This document shows, one piece after another, positions 8,422-15,298 of a stretch of 25,535 nt of DNA; position 1 is the first letter of the stretch; every line of letters starts with the position of its first letter. Both the position numbers and the translations under genes were made by a program. The DNA is from Anaerolineae bacterium (lineage in GTDB: Bacteria > Chloroflexota > Anaerolineae > Anaerolineales > Villigracilaceae): the NCBI GenBank assembly GCA_003141915.1, contig PLNY01000386.1:214-25748 (forward strand). Direction: 5' to 3'. A model generated the notes under the pieces. That model did not search any database. It was not told the origin of the DNA and saw nothing but the letters and a program-made list of their open reading frames with translations.

Positions 8422-9702
8422 ATGACAGGCTCTTTTTATCATCGGATAAAACATTATCTCTTAAACTTGCCTCTCATGGTCTGGATTCTGCTTGGATTTT
8501 TTATAACTTTTATCTTTTTCTTCTTGAAGCCAATATTTTTTGATCCATCGCAGGCGATGCAATTTAATAAGTACATCTTAACGATTACCCCGATCGGCGA
8601 TGATTTTAGGGAGATTGTATCCTATAGTTCCGACTGGATCCAAACTGGCGCTGTTCCAGCAATACTGTACCCCTCCTTTACTCTCCTTTTTTTTACGCCA
8701 TTTACATTTTTAGGTCCTGAAACAGGTTATGCAATCATCACGTTAATCATCCTTGCCTGCTACATCCTGATAACATTAATCCTCCCCAAGAAAATCAATA
8801 AATCGAGGGACATATCTTCTTTTGCGATGCTAATATTGGTTACAGGGATTTTCTCTTACGGTCTTCAGTTTGAGCTGGAACGGGGCCAGTGGAATGTTAT
8901 CGCTATCGCATTCTGTCTAACTGCCATCTATATTTTTTTCAATCACCCAAGATATCGCTGGCTGGCGTATTTAATATTCTCCATATCCGTGCAATTAAAA
9001 CTCTTCCCGGCAATCTTCGTTTTTGTTCTGATCGAAGATTGGTCGGATTGGAAGAATAACATCAAACGAGTTGCCGGGCTGGGGATGCTTAATCTATTGG
9101 CCTTGTTTATTTTCGGCCTCAATCCAATTTTGAATACCATCAGATCCACGGTGGGAATAAAATCTTTTAATAGCGGAAGGCCGTTCAATCTGTCGATTAC
9201 ATCCTTTTCAATATTTCTACTATCTTCAAATATCCTCCCCCGCAAGCGCATTGTATTATGGCTGCTGGCAAACAATTGGGTACTCCAGTTGTTCTTCTTT
9301 GCTTTTTTAGGTTTCTGTTTTTTGATTATCTTTCGACAAACATATATGAAAAAACTAAAGGGCTTCAACCCTTATATCTTTCTGGCATGTTCCATCGGGG
9401 CTTGCGTCATCCCGTCCATCAGTTTTGACTATAAACTATCCATGCTGCCAGCATGTATTGCGATATCGATCCCGGGTATTTTATCTTTCAAGAAAACCGA
9501 AAACAGCCTGCTAAACATCCTCCTCGCTTTTATTTTTTCGCTGGCTTATTCATCCACGCTGTATTCATATACAAACAAGCCGGAAATCCTGCAAAACGAT
9601 TTTCCTGCCTTGCTAATAATATTAGCGATATGCACCGTATTATCGTGCATGAAGCCGGGCACACTTAGCGACCCTGCAAGTATCGCAACCATCGATTCCT
9701 AG
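8422..9702 (+). CDS. GT87/DUF2029-like membrane glycosyltransferase
   Basis: 426 aa, about 10 membrane helices. The blocks YPSFTLLFFTPF, ELERGQWNVIAIAFCLTAIY and SISVQLKLFPAIFVF match the order seen in GT87 (DUF2029) integral-membrane mannosyltransferase-like proteins, where a G-N/Q-N/W loop and K-x-(Y/F)-P motif are typical. Likely a polyprenyl-phosphate-sugar dependent transferase. AGGA lies 5 nt before ATG 8422, and the gene follows its GT partner by 20 bp. This is the most AT-rich gene of the window (three hand-counted 60-base lines gave 32, 35 and 45 % GC). It ends convergently, its TAG overlapping the epimerase TAG in a shared CTAG. Confidence 0.75.
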   Translation: MTGSFYHRIKHYLLNLPLMVWILLGFFITFIFFFLKPIFFDPSQAMQFNKYILTITPIGDDFREIVSYSSDWIQTGAVPAILYPSFTLLFFTPFTFLGPETGYAIITLIILACYILITLILPKKINKSRDISSFAMLILVTGIFSYGLQFELERGQWNVIAIAFCLTAIYIFFNHPRYRWLAYLIFSISVQLKLFPAIFVFVLIEDWSDWKNNIKRVAGLGMLNLLALFIFGLNPILNTIRSTVGIKSFNSGRPFNLSITSFSIFLLSSNILPRKRIVLWLLANNWVLQLFFFAFLGFCFLIIFRQTYMKKLKGFNPYIFLACSIGACVIPSISFDYKLSMLPACIAISIPGILSFKKTENSLLNILLAFIFSLAYSSTLYSYTNKPEILQNDFPALLIILAICTVLSCMKPGTLSDPASIATIDS

Positions 9703-10724
9703 AACAGGGTTTTATTTTTCATCACCCATTCAAATAATTTCCTGATCCCCTCTTCCACTCCAATCTTTGGACTCCATCCCAATTCATTTTTGGCTTTGCT
9801 GAAATCCGCATAGAAGACGCGTTGATCGCCGGGACGCCAATCGGCGCGCTCAACTTCGATTTTCTTTCTCAACAATTTTTCAAGCATCGGCTCGAACTCC
9901 GCCCAGACCGCCAACACATTTTGCGCTCCGCCGCCCATGTTATAAACCCGGCCTTTGGCAACGTCGATCTTTTCAATCGCGGCGTCATAGGCATTGAGCA
10001 AATCATCCACATGCAGAACATCGCGCACTTGCTTGCCATCGCCATAAATGGTAATCGGACGACCCATTATTGCCGCGATCACAAACCACGCCAGCCAGCC
10101 CTGATCCTCGATTCCAAATTGGCGCGGGCCATAAATGCAGGATTGACGAAGAACAACAGACCGTAAACCATAGATGCGCGCATAATCGCGGACGTATTGA
10201 TCGCCGGTGCCTTTTGAACAGCCATACGGCGAATGAAAATCAAGCGGTTGGGATTCGGGACAGCCATTGACCAAATCCGCATAGCGCCAGCGCGTCGCAT
10301 CCTCCACAACTTTCACATCGTCCATGCCGCCATACACTTTATTGGTCGAAGCAAAAATAAATATCGGATCGCGCCCGGAAAGACGCGCGGCTTCCAGCGT
10401 GTTGAATGTCCCGATGGCATTGGCTTCAAAGTCATCGCGTGGATTCGTTACGGAGGTGGTGACCGCCACTTGTCCCGCGAGATGAACGATCACATCCGCC
10501 CCTCGAGCGGCTTCCGCGATCGAAGCCGAGTCGCGCACATCCGCGACGATCACGTTAAACGACTTTTCGCCGAAATCTTTCTTCAGCCAATCGAGATTTT
10601 TGGGCGCCCCGGCGCGACTGAGATTATCGTAAATGGTCACGTTCTCGCCGCGCTCCAGCAAACGATGCGCGTAATTCGAGCCGATGAATCCGGCTCCGCC
10701 GGTGACAAGATATTTCTTTGTCAT
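9699..10724 (-). CDS. rfbE: CDP-paratose 2-epimerase-like NAD-dependent SDR
   Basis: 341 aa, extended short-chain dehydrogenase/epimerase. NAD-binding GGAGFIG at residues 9-15, the DNLSRAGAPKNLDWL segment, HLAGQVAVTTSVTNP, ASTNKVYG, catalytic YGCSK (Y167, K171) and RQSCIYGPRQFGIEDQGW. The DFHSPYGCSKG...DQY stretch, the QGW and the GKQVRDVLH block are hallmarks of the RfbE/Tyv CDP-paratose 2-epimerases that make CDP-tyvelose for O-antigen. By the family it would invert C2 of a CDP- (or other NDP-) dideoxyhexose. The enzymes that make CDP-paratose are not in the window, so the sugar could differ. GAAGGA 5 nt before the ATG and a 1-bp gap to the upstream gene point to tight coupling with the LPG-type membrane gene. 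Confidence 0.8.
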   Translation of the reverse strand: MTKKYLVTGGAGFIGSNYAHRLLERGENVTIYDNLSRAGAPKNLDWLKKDFGEKSFNVIVADVRDSASIAEAARGADVIVHLAGQVAVTTSVTNPRDDFEANAIGTFNTLEAARLSGRDPIFIFASTNKVYGGMDDVKVVEDATRWRYADLVNGCPESQPLDFHSPYGCSKGTGDQYVRDYARIYGLRSVVLRQSCIYGPRQFGIEDQGWLAWFVIAAIMGRPITIYGDGKQVRDVLHVDDLLNAYDAAIEKIDVAKGRVYNMGGGAQNVLAVWAEFEPMLEKLLRKKIEVERADWRPGDQRVFYADFSKAKNELGWSPKIGVEEGIRKLFEWVMKNKTLF

Positions 10725-10725
10725 G

Positions 10726-11715
10726 TTATTCCTTCTTTGATCGAAATGCCATCAACTGCTGATAAATTCCGGAAAGCGATTGTCCATCATGGATAAGTGC
10801 ATAGCCGCCTAAAATAATGGCGGTCAGGTAATTGAACAGGTGGCTGGTCAATGCCACCGCGAGTGAAGTGGATTGATCGCCTGAAAGCAAAGTCAAAGCC
10901 CCGCCGAGCGCTCCTTCATAAGTCCCGACCGCGCCGGGCAATGAAGGAATTGCGTTGCCAAACGCGCCCGCGCCGAGTCCAAACATGGCCCATATCCATT
11001 GTGTCTGCGGAAAGAAGGCACGAGTGATCAAATAAAAGCTAACGATCGACATGCCCCAATTCAACAGCATCCAAAACATAAAGCGGGCGAAAAGCCAGCC
11101 ATCGGTCAGCACGCCAAGACCGGTGAGGAACGATTCGAGGATACCGCCGCCGAAGTGTTGAATCGAGGGCCAACGCGCGCTCCATTTATGAAAAACGTCC
11201 AATGCCCATTGATCGTTGCGGGCAAGGATATATAAGAAAAGCAATCCTGCAAGAACAATCACACCAAGAACAATTGCAATGCGGTCTGCGCCTTTTACGC
11301 CAACCACGAACGGCAGGGAGCTGAGGAACAGCGCGGCTGTGATGGCTAAATCCACCGAACGCTCGATGACAATGGTCGGCAGAATTTCAACGAACGACAT
11401 ATTTGTTTTCAGGCTGAGCGAGTATGCACGTCCCAGTTCGCCGAGGCGGAACGGCAAAATGGCATTGAGCAGATAACCGATGTTCAAGCTATGGAATACG
11501 TCCCAATACGGCGCGCGTTCACGCAGCAGCGTACGCCATACGATGGCGCGCACATATAACCATCCGAACACCAACACCGCCGCGACCGCAATGAAGCGAT
11601 AATCCGCCGAGCGAATGGCGGCGAACATTTTGGGCAGGTTGACAAAATACAAAATGGCGGCAATCAGGATAATACTGATCAGCGCGCCGGGGATCCAGCG
11701 TTTGATATCTTTCAT
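10726..11715 (-). CDS. LPG-synthase-TM/UPF0104 family membrane protein (flippase-like)
   Basis: 329 aa with 7-8 membrane helices. It has the family features of PF03706: N-terminal helix, the WRTLLRERAPYWDVFHSLNIGYLLNAILPFRLGELGRAY block, then GLGAGAFGNAIPSLPGAVGTYEGAL and a C-terminal helix ending in a basic tail. The GELGRA and P-x-PGAVGTYE motifs are the conserved polar patches in the membrane part of MprF-like flippases and AglD-type proteins; the soluble transferase domain of MprF is absent. Inferred role: moving or handling a lipid-linked sugar or phospholipid for the neighbouring glycan genes. It is coupled to the epimerase gene. No Shine-Dalgarno; GATAAT lies 5 nt before the ATG at the edge of a repeat element. 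Confidence 0.82.
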   Translation of the reverse strand: MKDIKRWIPGALISIILIAAILYFVNLPKMFAAIRSADYRFIAVAAVLVFGWLYVRAIVWRTLLRERAPYWDVFHSLNIGYLLNAILPFRLGELGRAYSLSLKTNMSFVEILPTIVIERSVDLAITAALFLSSLPFVVGVKGADRIAIVLGVIVLAGLLFLYILARNDQWALDVFHKWSARWPSIQHFGGGILESFLTGLGVLTDGWLFARFMFWMLLNWGMSIVSFYLITRAFFPQTQWIWAMFGLGAGAFGNAIPSLPGAVGTYEGALGGALTLLSGDQSTSLAVALTSHLFNYLTAIILGGYALIHDGQSLSGIYQQLMAFRSKKE

Positions 11716-11722
11716 AACCGAT

Positions 11723-11784
11723 TATCACCACAAAGGCACAAAAGCCACGAAGATACTTTGTGTTCTCTGTGTCTCTGTAGTGAA
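11723..11784. repeat. ACCACARAG-type imperfect palindrome, copy A
   Basis: The left arm TCACCACAAAGGCAC (11725-11739) faces a right arm ending TGTGTCTCTGTAGTGAA, whose complement starts TTCACTACAGAGACACA. The element fills the whole space between the lepA stop and the start of the LPG-type gene. Related copies are at 17677-17758 and 20569-20657. Confidence 0.65.
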
Positions 11785-13587
11785 CTACTCCTCTTCCAAT
11801 TTGAGCACAGCCATGAACGCCTCTTGCGGGATTTCCACATTTCCAACCATCTTGAGACGCTTCTTGCCGCGCTTTTGTTTTTCCAGCAATTTCTTCTTGC
11901 GCGAAATGTCGCCGCCATAGCATTTTGCCAGCACATCCTTGCGCGTGGCTTTGACATTGGCGCGGCTGATCACTCGTCCACCAGCCGAGGCCTGGATCGC
12001 GACATCGAACAATTGGCGCGGGATGATTTCCTTTAACTTGGTGATCATCCGCTGGCCTTTGTAGAACGCGTCTTTCTTGTGGACAATGGCCGCCAACGCA
12101 TCCACCGCATCGCCGTTGACGAGGATTTCCAACTTCTGCAATTCATCGGGGCGATATTCCAAAAATTGATAATCTAGCGAGGCATAGCCTTTGGTACGAG
12201 ATTTTAATTCATCGAAGAAATCCACGATGATCTCAGAGAGCGGAATTTCAAAATTGAGTTGCACGCGATGCGGCGCGGGATATTCCTGACTCTTATAGAT
12301 CCCGCGCCGCTTCGTGACCAAATCCATGATGGGGCCATAATAATCCGTCGGCGTGATGATCTCAATCATCATCCACGGCTCGCGGATTTCAACGATCTTT
12401 GATTCATCCTCCGGCAACTCGGCAGGTGAATCCACCGTGATGATCTCATCACCAATCATCAACACTTCATATTCCACCGACGGCGCAGTGAACAGCACAT
12501 CGAGATCGTATTCACGCTCGATGCGCTCTTGAATAATTTCCATGTGGAACAATCCAAGAAAGCCAGCGCGGAATCCAAATCCCAAAGCCTGCGAAGTTTC
12601 AGGCTGGAACGTCAGCGAGGCGTCATTGAGTTGAAGTTTATCGAGCGACTCGCGCAGTTCGGGATAATCATCCGCTTCAACGGGATAGATACCGGCGAAG
12701 ACCATCGGCTTGGGATGACGGTAACCCGGCAACGGGTCGGAGGCAGGATGCGATGTCAGCGTGATGGTATCACCGACGCGGCAATCGTGGACGGTCTTGA
12801 GTCCGGTCGCGATATAACCAACTTCGCCCGCCGTCAAAATTTGAACGGGCGTCATGACCGGCGCGAAGATTCCGATCTCGACCGGTTTCACATCCGTTTG
12901 TGTGGCGAACATATGCAGGGTATCTGTTGGTTTGATGGCGCCCTCGATCACGCGGATGTAAGCGATCACGCCTTTATATGAATCGTAATGTGAGTCGAAA
13001 ATCAATGCCCGCATTGGTTTATCCGATTCATCCTTCGGAGGCGGCACGCGAGCGACGATGGCTTCAAGCACTTGATCCACATTCAATCCGTCTTTGGCAG
13101 AGATGCGGATCACTTCATCGGCCTTGACGCCAAGCAACGACGCAATATCTTCCGCGACTTCAGCGGGACGCGCCGAAGGCAAATCAATTTTATTGATAAC
13201 GGGAATGATCACAAGGTCGGCATCCAGCGCCTGATAAAGATTGGCGAGCGTCTGCGCTTCGATACCTTGCGTGGCATCCACCACCAGTACCGCGCCTTCA
13301 CACGCCTTGAGCGCGCGGCTGACTTCGTAACCAAAGTCCACGTGGCCAGGCGTATCAATGAGATTGAGTTCATAGGCGTTGCCATCCTTGGCAGTGTAAT
13401 TCATCCGCACCGCGGAAGCTTTGATGGTCACGCCTTTTTCGCGCTCGAGGTCCATCGTATCCAAAATTTGTTCGGTGGTATCGCGATCGGAAATCGTGCC
13501 AGTTAAATGCAACAAGCGGTCCGCCAGCGTGGATTTGCCGTGATCCACATGCGCAATGATGCAGAAGTTTCGAATATGCGTGGTCAT
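11785..13587 (-). CDS. lepA: Elongation factor 4 (LepA), translational GTPase
   Basis: 600 aa from ATG 13587 (MTTHIRNFCIIAHVDHGKST); a start 15 codons upstream is in frame, but its extra residues do not fit the family. GTPase motifs: G1 AHVDHGKST (12-20), G2 REKGVTI (49-55), G3 DTPGH (78-82), G4 NKID (132-135). The EF-G-like domains and the LepA-specific C-terminal domain follow (ASAGGRVISRANVKATRKDVLAKCYGGD...), ending in a basic then acidic tail. EF4 is a conserved ribosome-associated GTPase, thought to back-translocate or aid stalled or assembling ribosomes. Normal length, no lesions. TATACT lies 12 nt upstream and no Shine-Dalgarno is seen. Confidence 0.98.
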   Translation of the reverse strand: MTTHIRNFCIIAHVDHGKSTLADRLLHLTGTISDRDTTEQILDTMDLEREKGVTIKASAVRMNYTAKDGNAYELNLIDTPGHVDFGYEVSRALKACEGAVLVVDATQGIEAQTLANLYQALDADLVIIPVINKIDLPSARPAEVAEDIASLLGVKADEVIRISAKDGLNVDQVLEAIVARVPPPKDESDKPMRALIFDSHYDSYKGVIAYIRVIEGAIKPTDTLHMFATQTDVKPVEIGIFAPVMTPVQILTAGEVGYIATGLKTVHDCRVGDTITLTSHPASDPLPGYRHPKPMVFAGIYPVEADDYPELRESLDKLQLNDASLTFQPETSQALGFGFRAGFLGLFHMEIIQERIEREYDLDVLFTAPSVEYEVLMIGDEIITVDSPAELPEDESKIVEIREPWMMIEIITPTDYYGPIMDLVTKRRGIYKSQEYPAPHRVQLNFEIPLSEIIVDFFDELKSRTKGYASLDYQFLEYRPDELQKLEILVNGDAVDALAAIVHKKDAFYKGQRMITKLKEIIPRQLFDVAIQASAGGRVISRANVKATRKDVLAKCYGGDISRKKKLLEKQKRGKKRLKMVGNVEIPQEAFMAVLKLEEE

Positions 13588-13599
13588 AGAAGCGCCAAA

Positions 13600-13605
13600 A
13601 GTATA
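13600..13605 (-). promoter_or_regulatory. -10 box upstream of lepA
   Basis: TATACT on the minus strand, 12 nt before ATG 13587. TTGCTT upstream is only 13 bp away, too close for a -35. The implied leader is about 5-6 nt, again near-leaderless. Confidence 0.35.
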
Positions 13606-13610
13606 ACCGA

Positions 13611-13639
13611 TTTTAAAGAAGCAACGCGCCATAGGCGCG
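13611..13639 (-). terminator. Short GC hairpin with T-rich tail
   Basis: On the minus strand CGCGCC TAT GGCGCG (13625-13639) is followed by TTGCTTCTTTAAAA. A 6-bp GC stem with a T-rich tail, 57 bp after the stop of the 175-aa gene and just before the lepA -10 box, fits a rho-independent terminator separating the two transcripts. Confidence 0.5.
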
Positions 13640-13695
13640 CCGATTATTTGATTCCATCGTCATGTACAGAATGCATCCCCTTATTTGGACTGCGA

Positions 13696-14223
13696 TTACG
13701 TTCGTTGAAATAGTCCTGCAACCGCGGGAAGCAATAGCCAAGCCAAAATTGGTACGGCGAAATTAGCAAAAGGATTATCAGGAAAAACTCCGACTGCAAG
13801 TAACGCCGCTAGTCCAATTGTAGCCGCCAATGTCGTTGAATCAGTTTCTGCTCTGAACAACGTGGCTGTCAATACAACAGTAATCGCACTGAAGACAAAG
13901 ACAAGCTTTTCACCAAAATAAAGTTCAGGTCCACTGTTCTCAAAAACGAAAACTACAACCAAGACAGTAGCTATGCCAGAAATCACACTACGCCGCCATG
14001 TCGCTCCCAACGATCTTGCCGTCAGCATTGGGCCAAGGCAAATCATTACCGGAACGACGATGTACACCACGAAAGTTTCCCAGGGCGTTGCAGAAGTGCT
14101 TCCACCGCCAATAAAATCCATATGCGAGAGTCCGATCAAAACAGATATGAAATTTGCAGCCAGAACGATACAAAAGCCAAGTGCGCCTCCTCCTATCGCA
14201 TATGCTGCTCTACGCCAGTTCAT
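13696..14223 (-). CDS. Small integral membrane protein of unknown function
   Basis: 175 aa, with about five hydrophobic segments (about 9-31, 48-66, 80-98, 106-124, 131-171). No family is recognised. The start ATG 14223 has GGGAG 7 nt upstream. Immediately upstream in the same frame lies a 21-codon reading frame (14227-14292) closed by TGA only one codon before this ATG, so the protein could be a truncated product of a once longer gene. The region upstream is a 120-bp duplicate of the 5' region of the neighbouring 252-aa gene, yet the two proteins are not obviously alike beyond being hydrophobic. Possibly an ABC-2-like or stress-related membrane protein, but that would be a guess. Confidence 0.6.
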   Translation of the reverse strand: MNWRRAAYAIGGGALGFCIVLAANFISVLIGLSHMDFIGGGSTSATPWETFVVYIVVPVMICLGPMLTARSLGATWRRSVISGIATVLVVVFVFENSGPELYFGEKLVFVFSAITVVLTATLFRAETDSTTLAATIGLAALLAVGVFPDNPFANFAVPILAWLLLPAVAGLFQRT

Positions 14224-14226
14224 AGG

Positions 14227-14292
14227 TCATCTCCCGGGCTTGGTGGCAAGTTTGCCTGAGGAAGTTTGAGTATTAGAGGATTCTGTTTTCAT
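14227..14292 (-). CDS. 21-codon upstream ORF (duplicated N-terminus, closed by TGA)
   Basis: ATG 14292 is preceded by GAGGTG at a good distance; a second ATG lies at 14295. The peptide begins MKTESSNTQTSSGK and resembles the start of the 252-aa protein (MKIESSNTQTSLVK). It ends in TGA one codon (CCT) before the ATG of the 175-aa gene, in the same frame, and its last codons contain the GGGAG that would serve that gene. Either a leader peptide with translational coupling, or the first part of a longer gene interrupted by a nonsense codon. Confidence 0.5.
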   Translation of the reverse strand: MKTESSNTQTSSGKLATKPGR

Positions 14293-14384
14293 CATATGCA
14301 CCTCATCTTCTTGCATATCTATTCTTTGGAAATAACGTTGGTTCGCTGGAGTAAACCCCGACCCTTTAGACAAACAACGCGCCG
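14264..14384. repeat. 120-bp direct repeat, copy 1
   Basis: Runs from GTTTGAGTATTAGAGGATTC through GCACCTCATCTTCTTG and GTTGGTTCGCTGGAG to CGACCCTTTAGACAAACAA. It matches copy 2 at 15155-15277 with few differences. It spans the first codons, ribosome-binding site and upstream region of the uORF/175-aa gene. Confidence 0.85.
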
Positions 14385-14410
14385 CGTTGGAAGCCACCGG
14401 TTCAACGCGG
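14382..14410 (-). terminator. Hairpin after the 252-aa gene
   Basis: CCGCGTTG (14382-14389) pairs perfectly with CAACGCGG (14403-14410) across a 13-nt loop, 15 nt beyond the TAG of the 252-aa gene on the minus strand; CGCGTTGTTTGTC follows. Placement fits a terminator, though the T tract is weak. Confidence 0.4.
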
Positions 14411-14424
14411 CAGACCTTCCGCCG

Positions 14425-15183
14425 CTATGCTTCAATGGGTCCAACAATAGGCAACTTAACCACGCTTAATTGCGGTGACACCGAGATATCCAAGTTCGGA
14501 TTAACCATGAAGATTACGATGGTGAATATGAGCATGATCGCAATCCAAATCAACAATCCTCGCCAATCGGTCCGGCGGCTGAGGAGTACCGGAAAGAACA
14601 CAGCACTGAGCCAAATATAAAGGAAGGGAAAATAAAAACGCACAGATTCTACTGTATTACCTATATGAGAAATTCCAATCCCAGTAGCCAAACCAATGCA
14701 CATAATGACACCGACCACCACTCCTACCCCAAGCCCAATCCATTCCCGGGTTGACTTTATCTTTCCTGCAAACCATAGTATAGCCACTATTCCTCCCACG
14801 ACAGGGAAGACATAGGATAGACCTTGATATATTAAGTATGGTATAGAGTTGTCGGGCAGGCTTTCGACAATAGTTATCGATGGCACCAAAAGGGACAATA
14901 AAAAGCCGCAAACCTCGCCAATCAATCCCAGCAAACCGATGCCAATGCCGCGCCAACCCGGCCTTAAGTACAATCCAAGTAGAAGAGTGCTGCCTAGTAT
15001 GAGAATTAAGCCTTGGTTTTCAATAACATCATTTTGGGGACCGCCTCCAATAGCATTCGCAATCGCGGCTCCTAATAGCCAAAAAAGGCCAAGTGGTAAC
15101 GCTTGGCTGCACAATGCAGTGACTATGAGAGTGATGGCCAATTTAACTAGTGAGGTTTGAGTATTAGAGGATTCTATTTTCAT
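14425..15183 (-). CDS. Integral membrane protein of unknown function
   Basis: 252 aa from ATG 15183, chosen because GAGGTG lies 6 nt upstream; a GTG nine bases earlier overlaps that site. A short polar N-terminus (MKIESSNTQTSLVK) is followed by about seven hydrophobic segments (about 14-38, 54-66, 72-95, 105-130, 138-162, 178-195, 207-226) and a C-terminal tail. No family motif is recognised. The 5' end lies in a 120-bp direct duplication shared with the upstream ORF of the 175-aa membrane gene, so the two genes probably share regulation. They form a small unit of their own between the TPR gene and lepA. Confidence 0.65.
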   Translation of the reverse strand: MKIESSNTQTSLVKLAITLIVTALCSQALPLGLFWLLGAAIANAIGGGPQNDVIENQGLILILGSTLLLGLYLRPGWRGIGIGLLGLIGEVCGFLLSLLVPSITIVESLPDNSIPYLIYQGLSYVFPVVGGIVAILWFAGKIKSTREWIGLGVGVVVGVIMCIGLATGIGISHIGNTVESVRFYFPFLYIWLSAVFFPVLLSRRTDWRGLLIWIAIMLIFTIVIFMVNPNLDISVSPQLSVVKLPIVGPIEA

Positions 15184-15277
15184 TCTATGCACCTCATCTT
15201 CTTGAACATCTACTTTTTCAGAAATAAGCGTTGGTTCGCTGGAGCAGACTCCGACCCTTTAGACAAGCAACGCGCCG
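15155..15277. repeat. 120-bp direct repeat, copy 2
   Basis: Same sequence and orientation as copy 1, 891 bp away; contains the start codon, the GAGGTG ribosome-binding site and about 90 bp upstream of the 252-aa gene. Confidence 0.85.
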
Positions 15278-15298
15278 TGAGGCACATTGCTCAACCTT

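Noticed and set aside
11723..11784. Riboswitch or tRNA-like fold before the LPG-type gene
   Set aside because: No conserved riboswitch core or tRNA consensus is present; the same arms recur before unrelated genes, so a repeat family is the better explanation.
14221..14229. Selenocysteine readthrough of the in-frame TGA
   Set aside because: No convincing SECIS-like hairpin follows and the family has no known Sec member; a nonsense codon or leader peptide is simpler.
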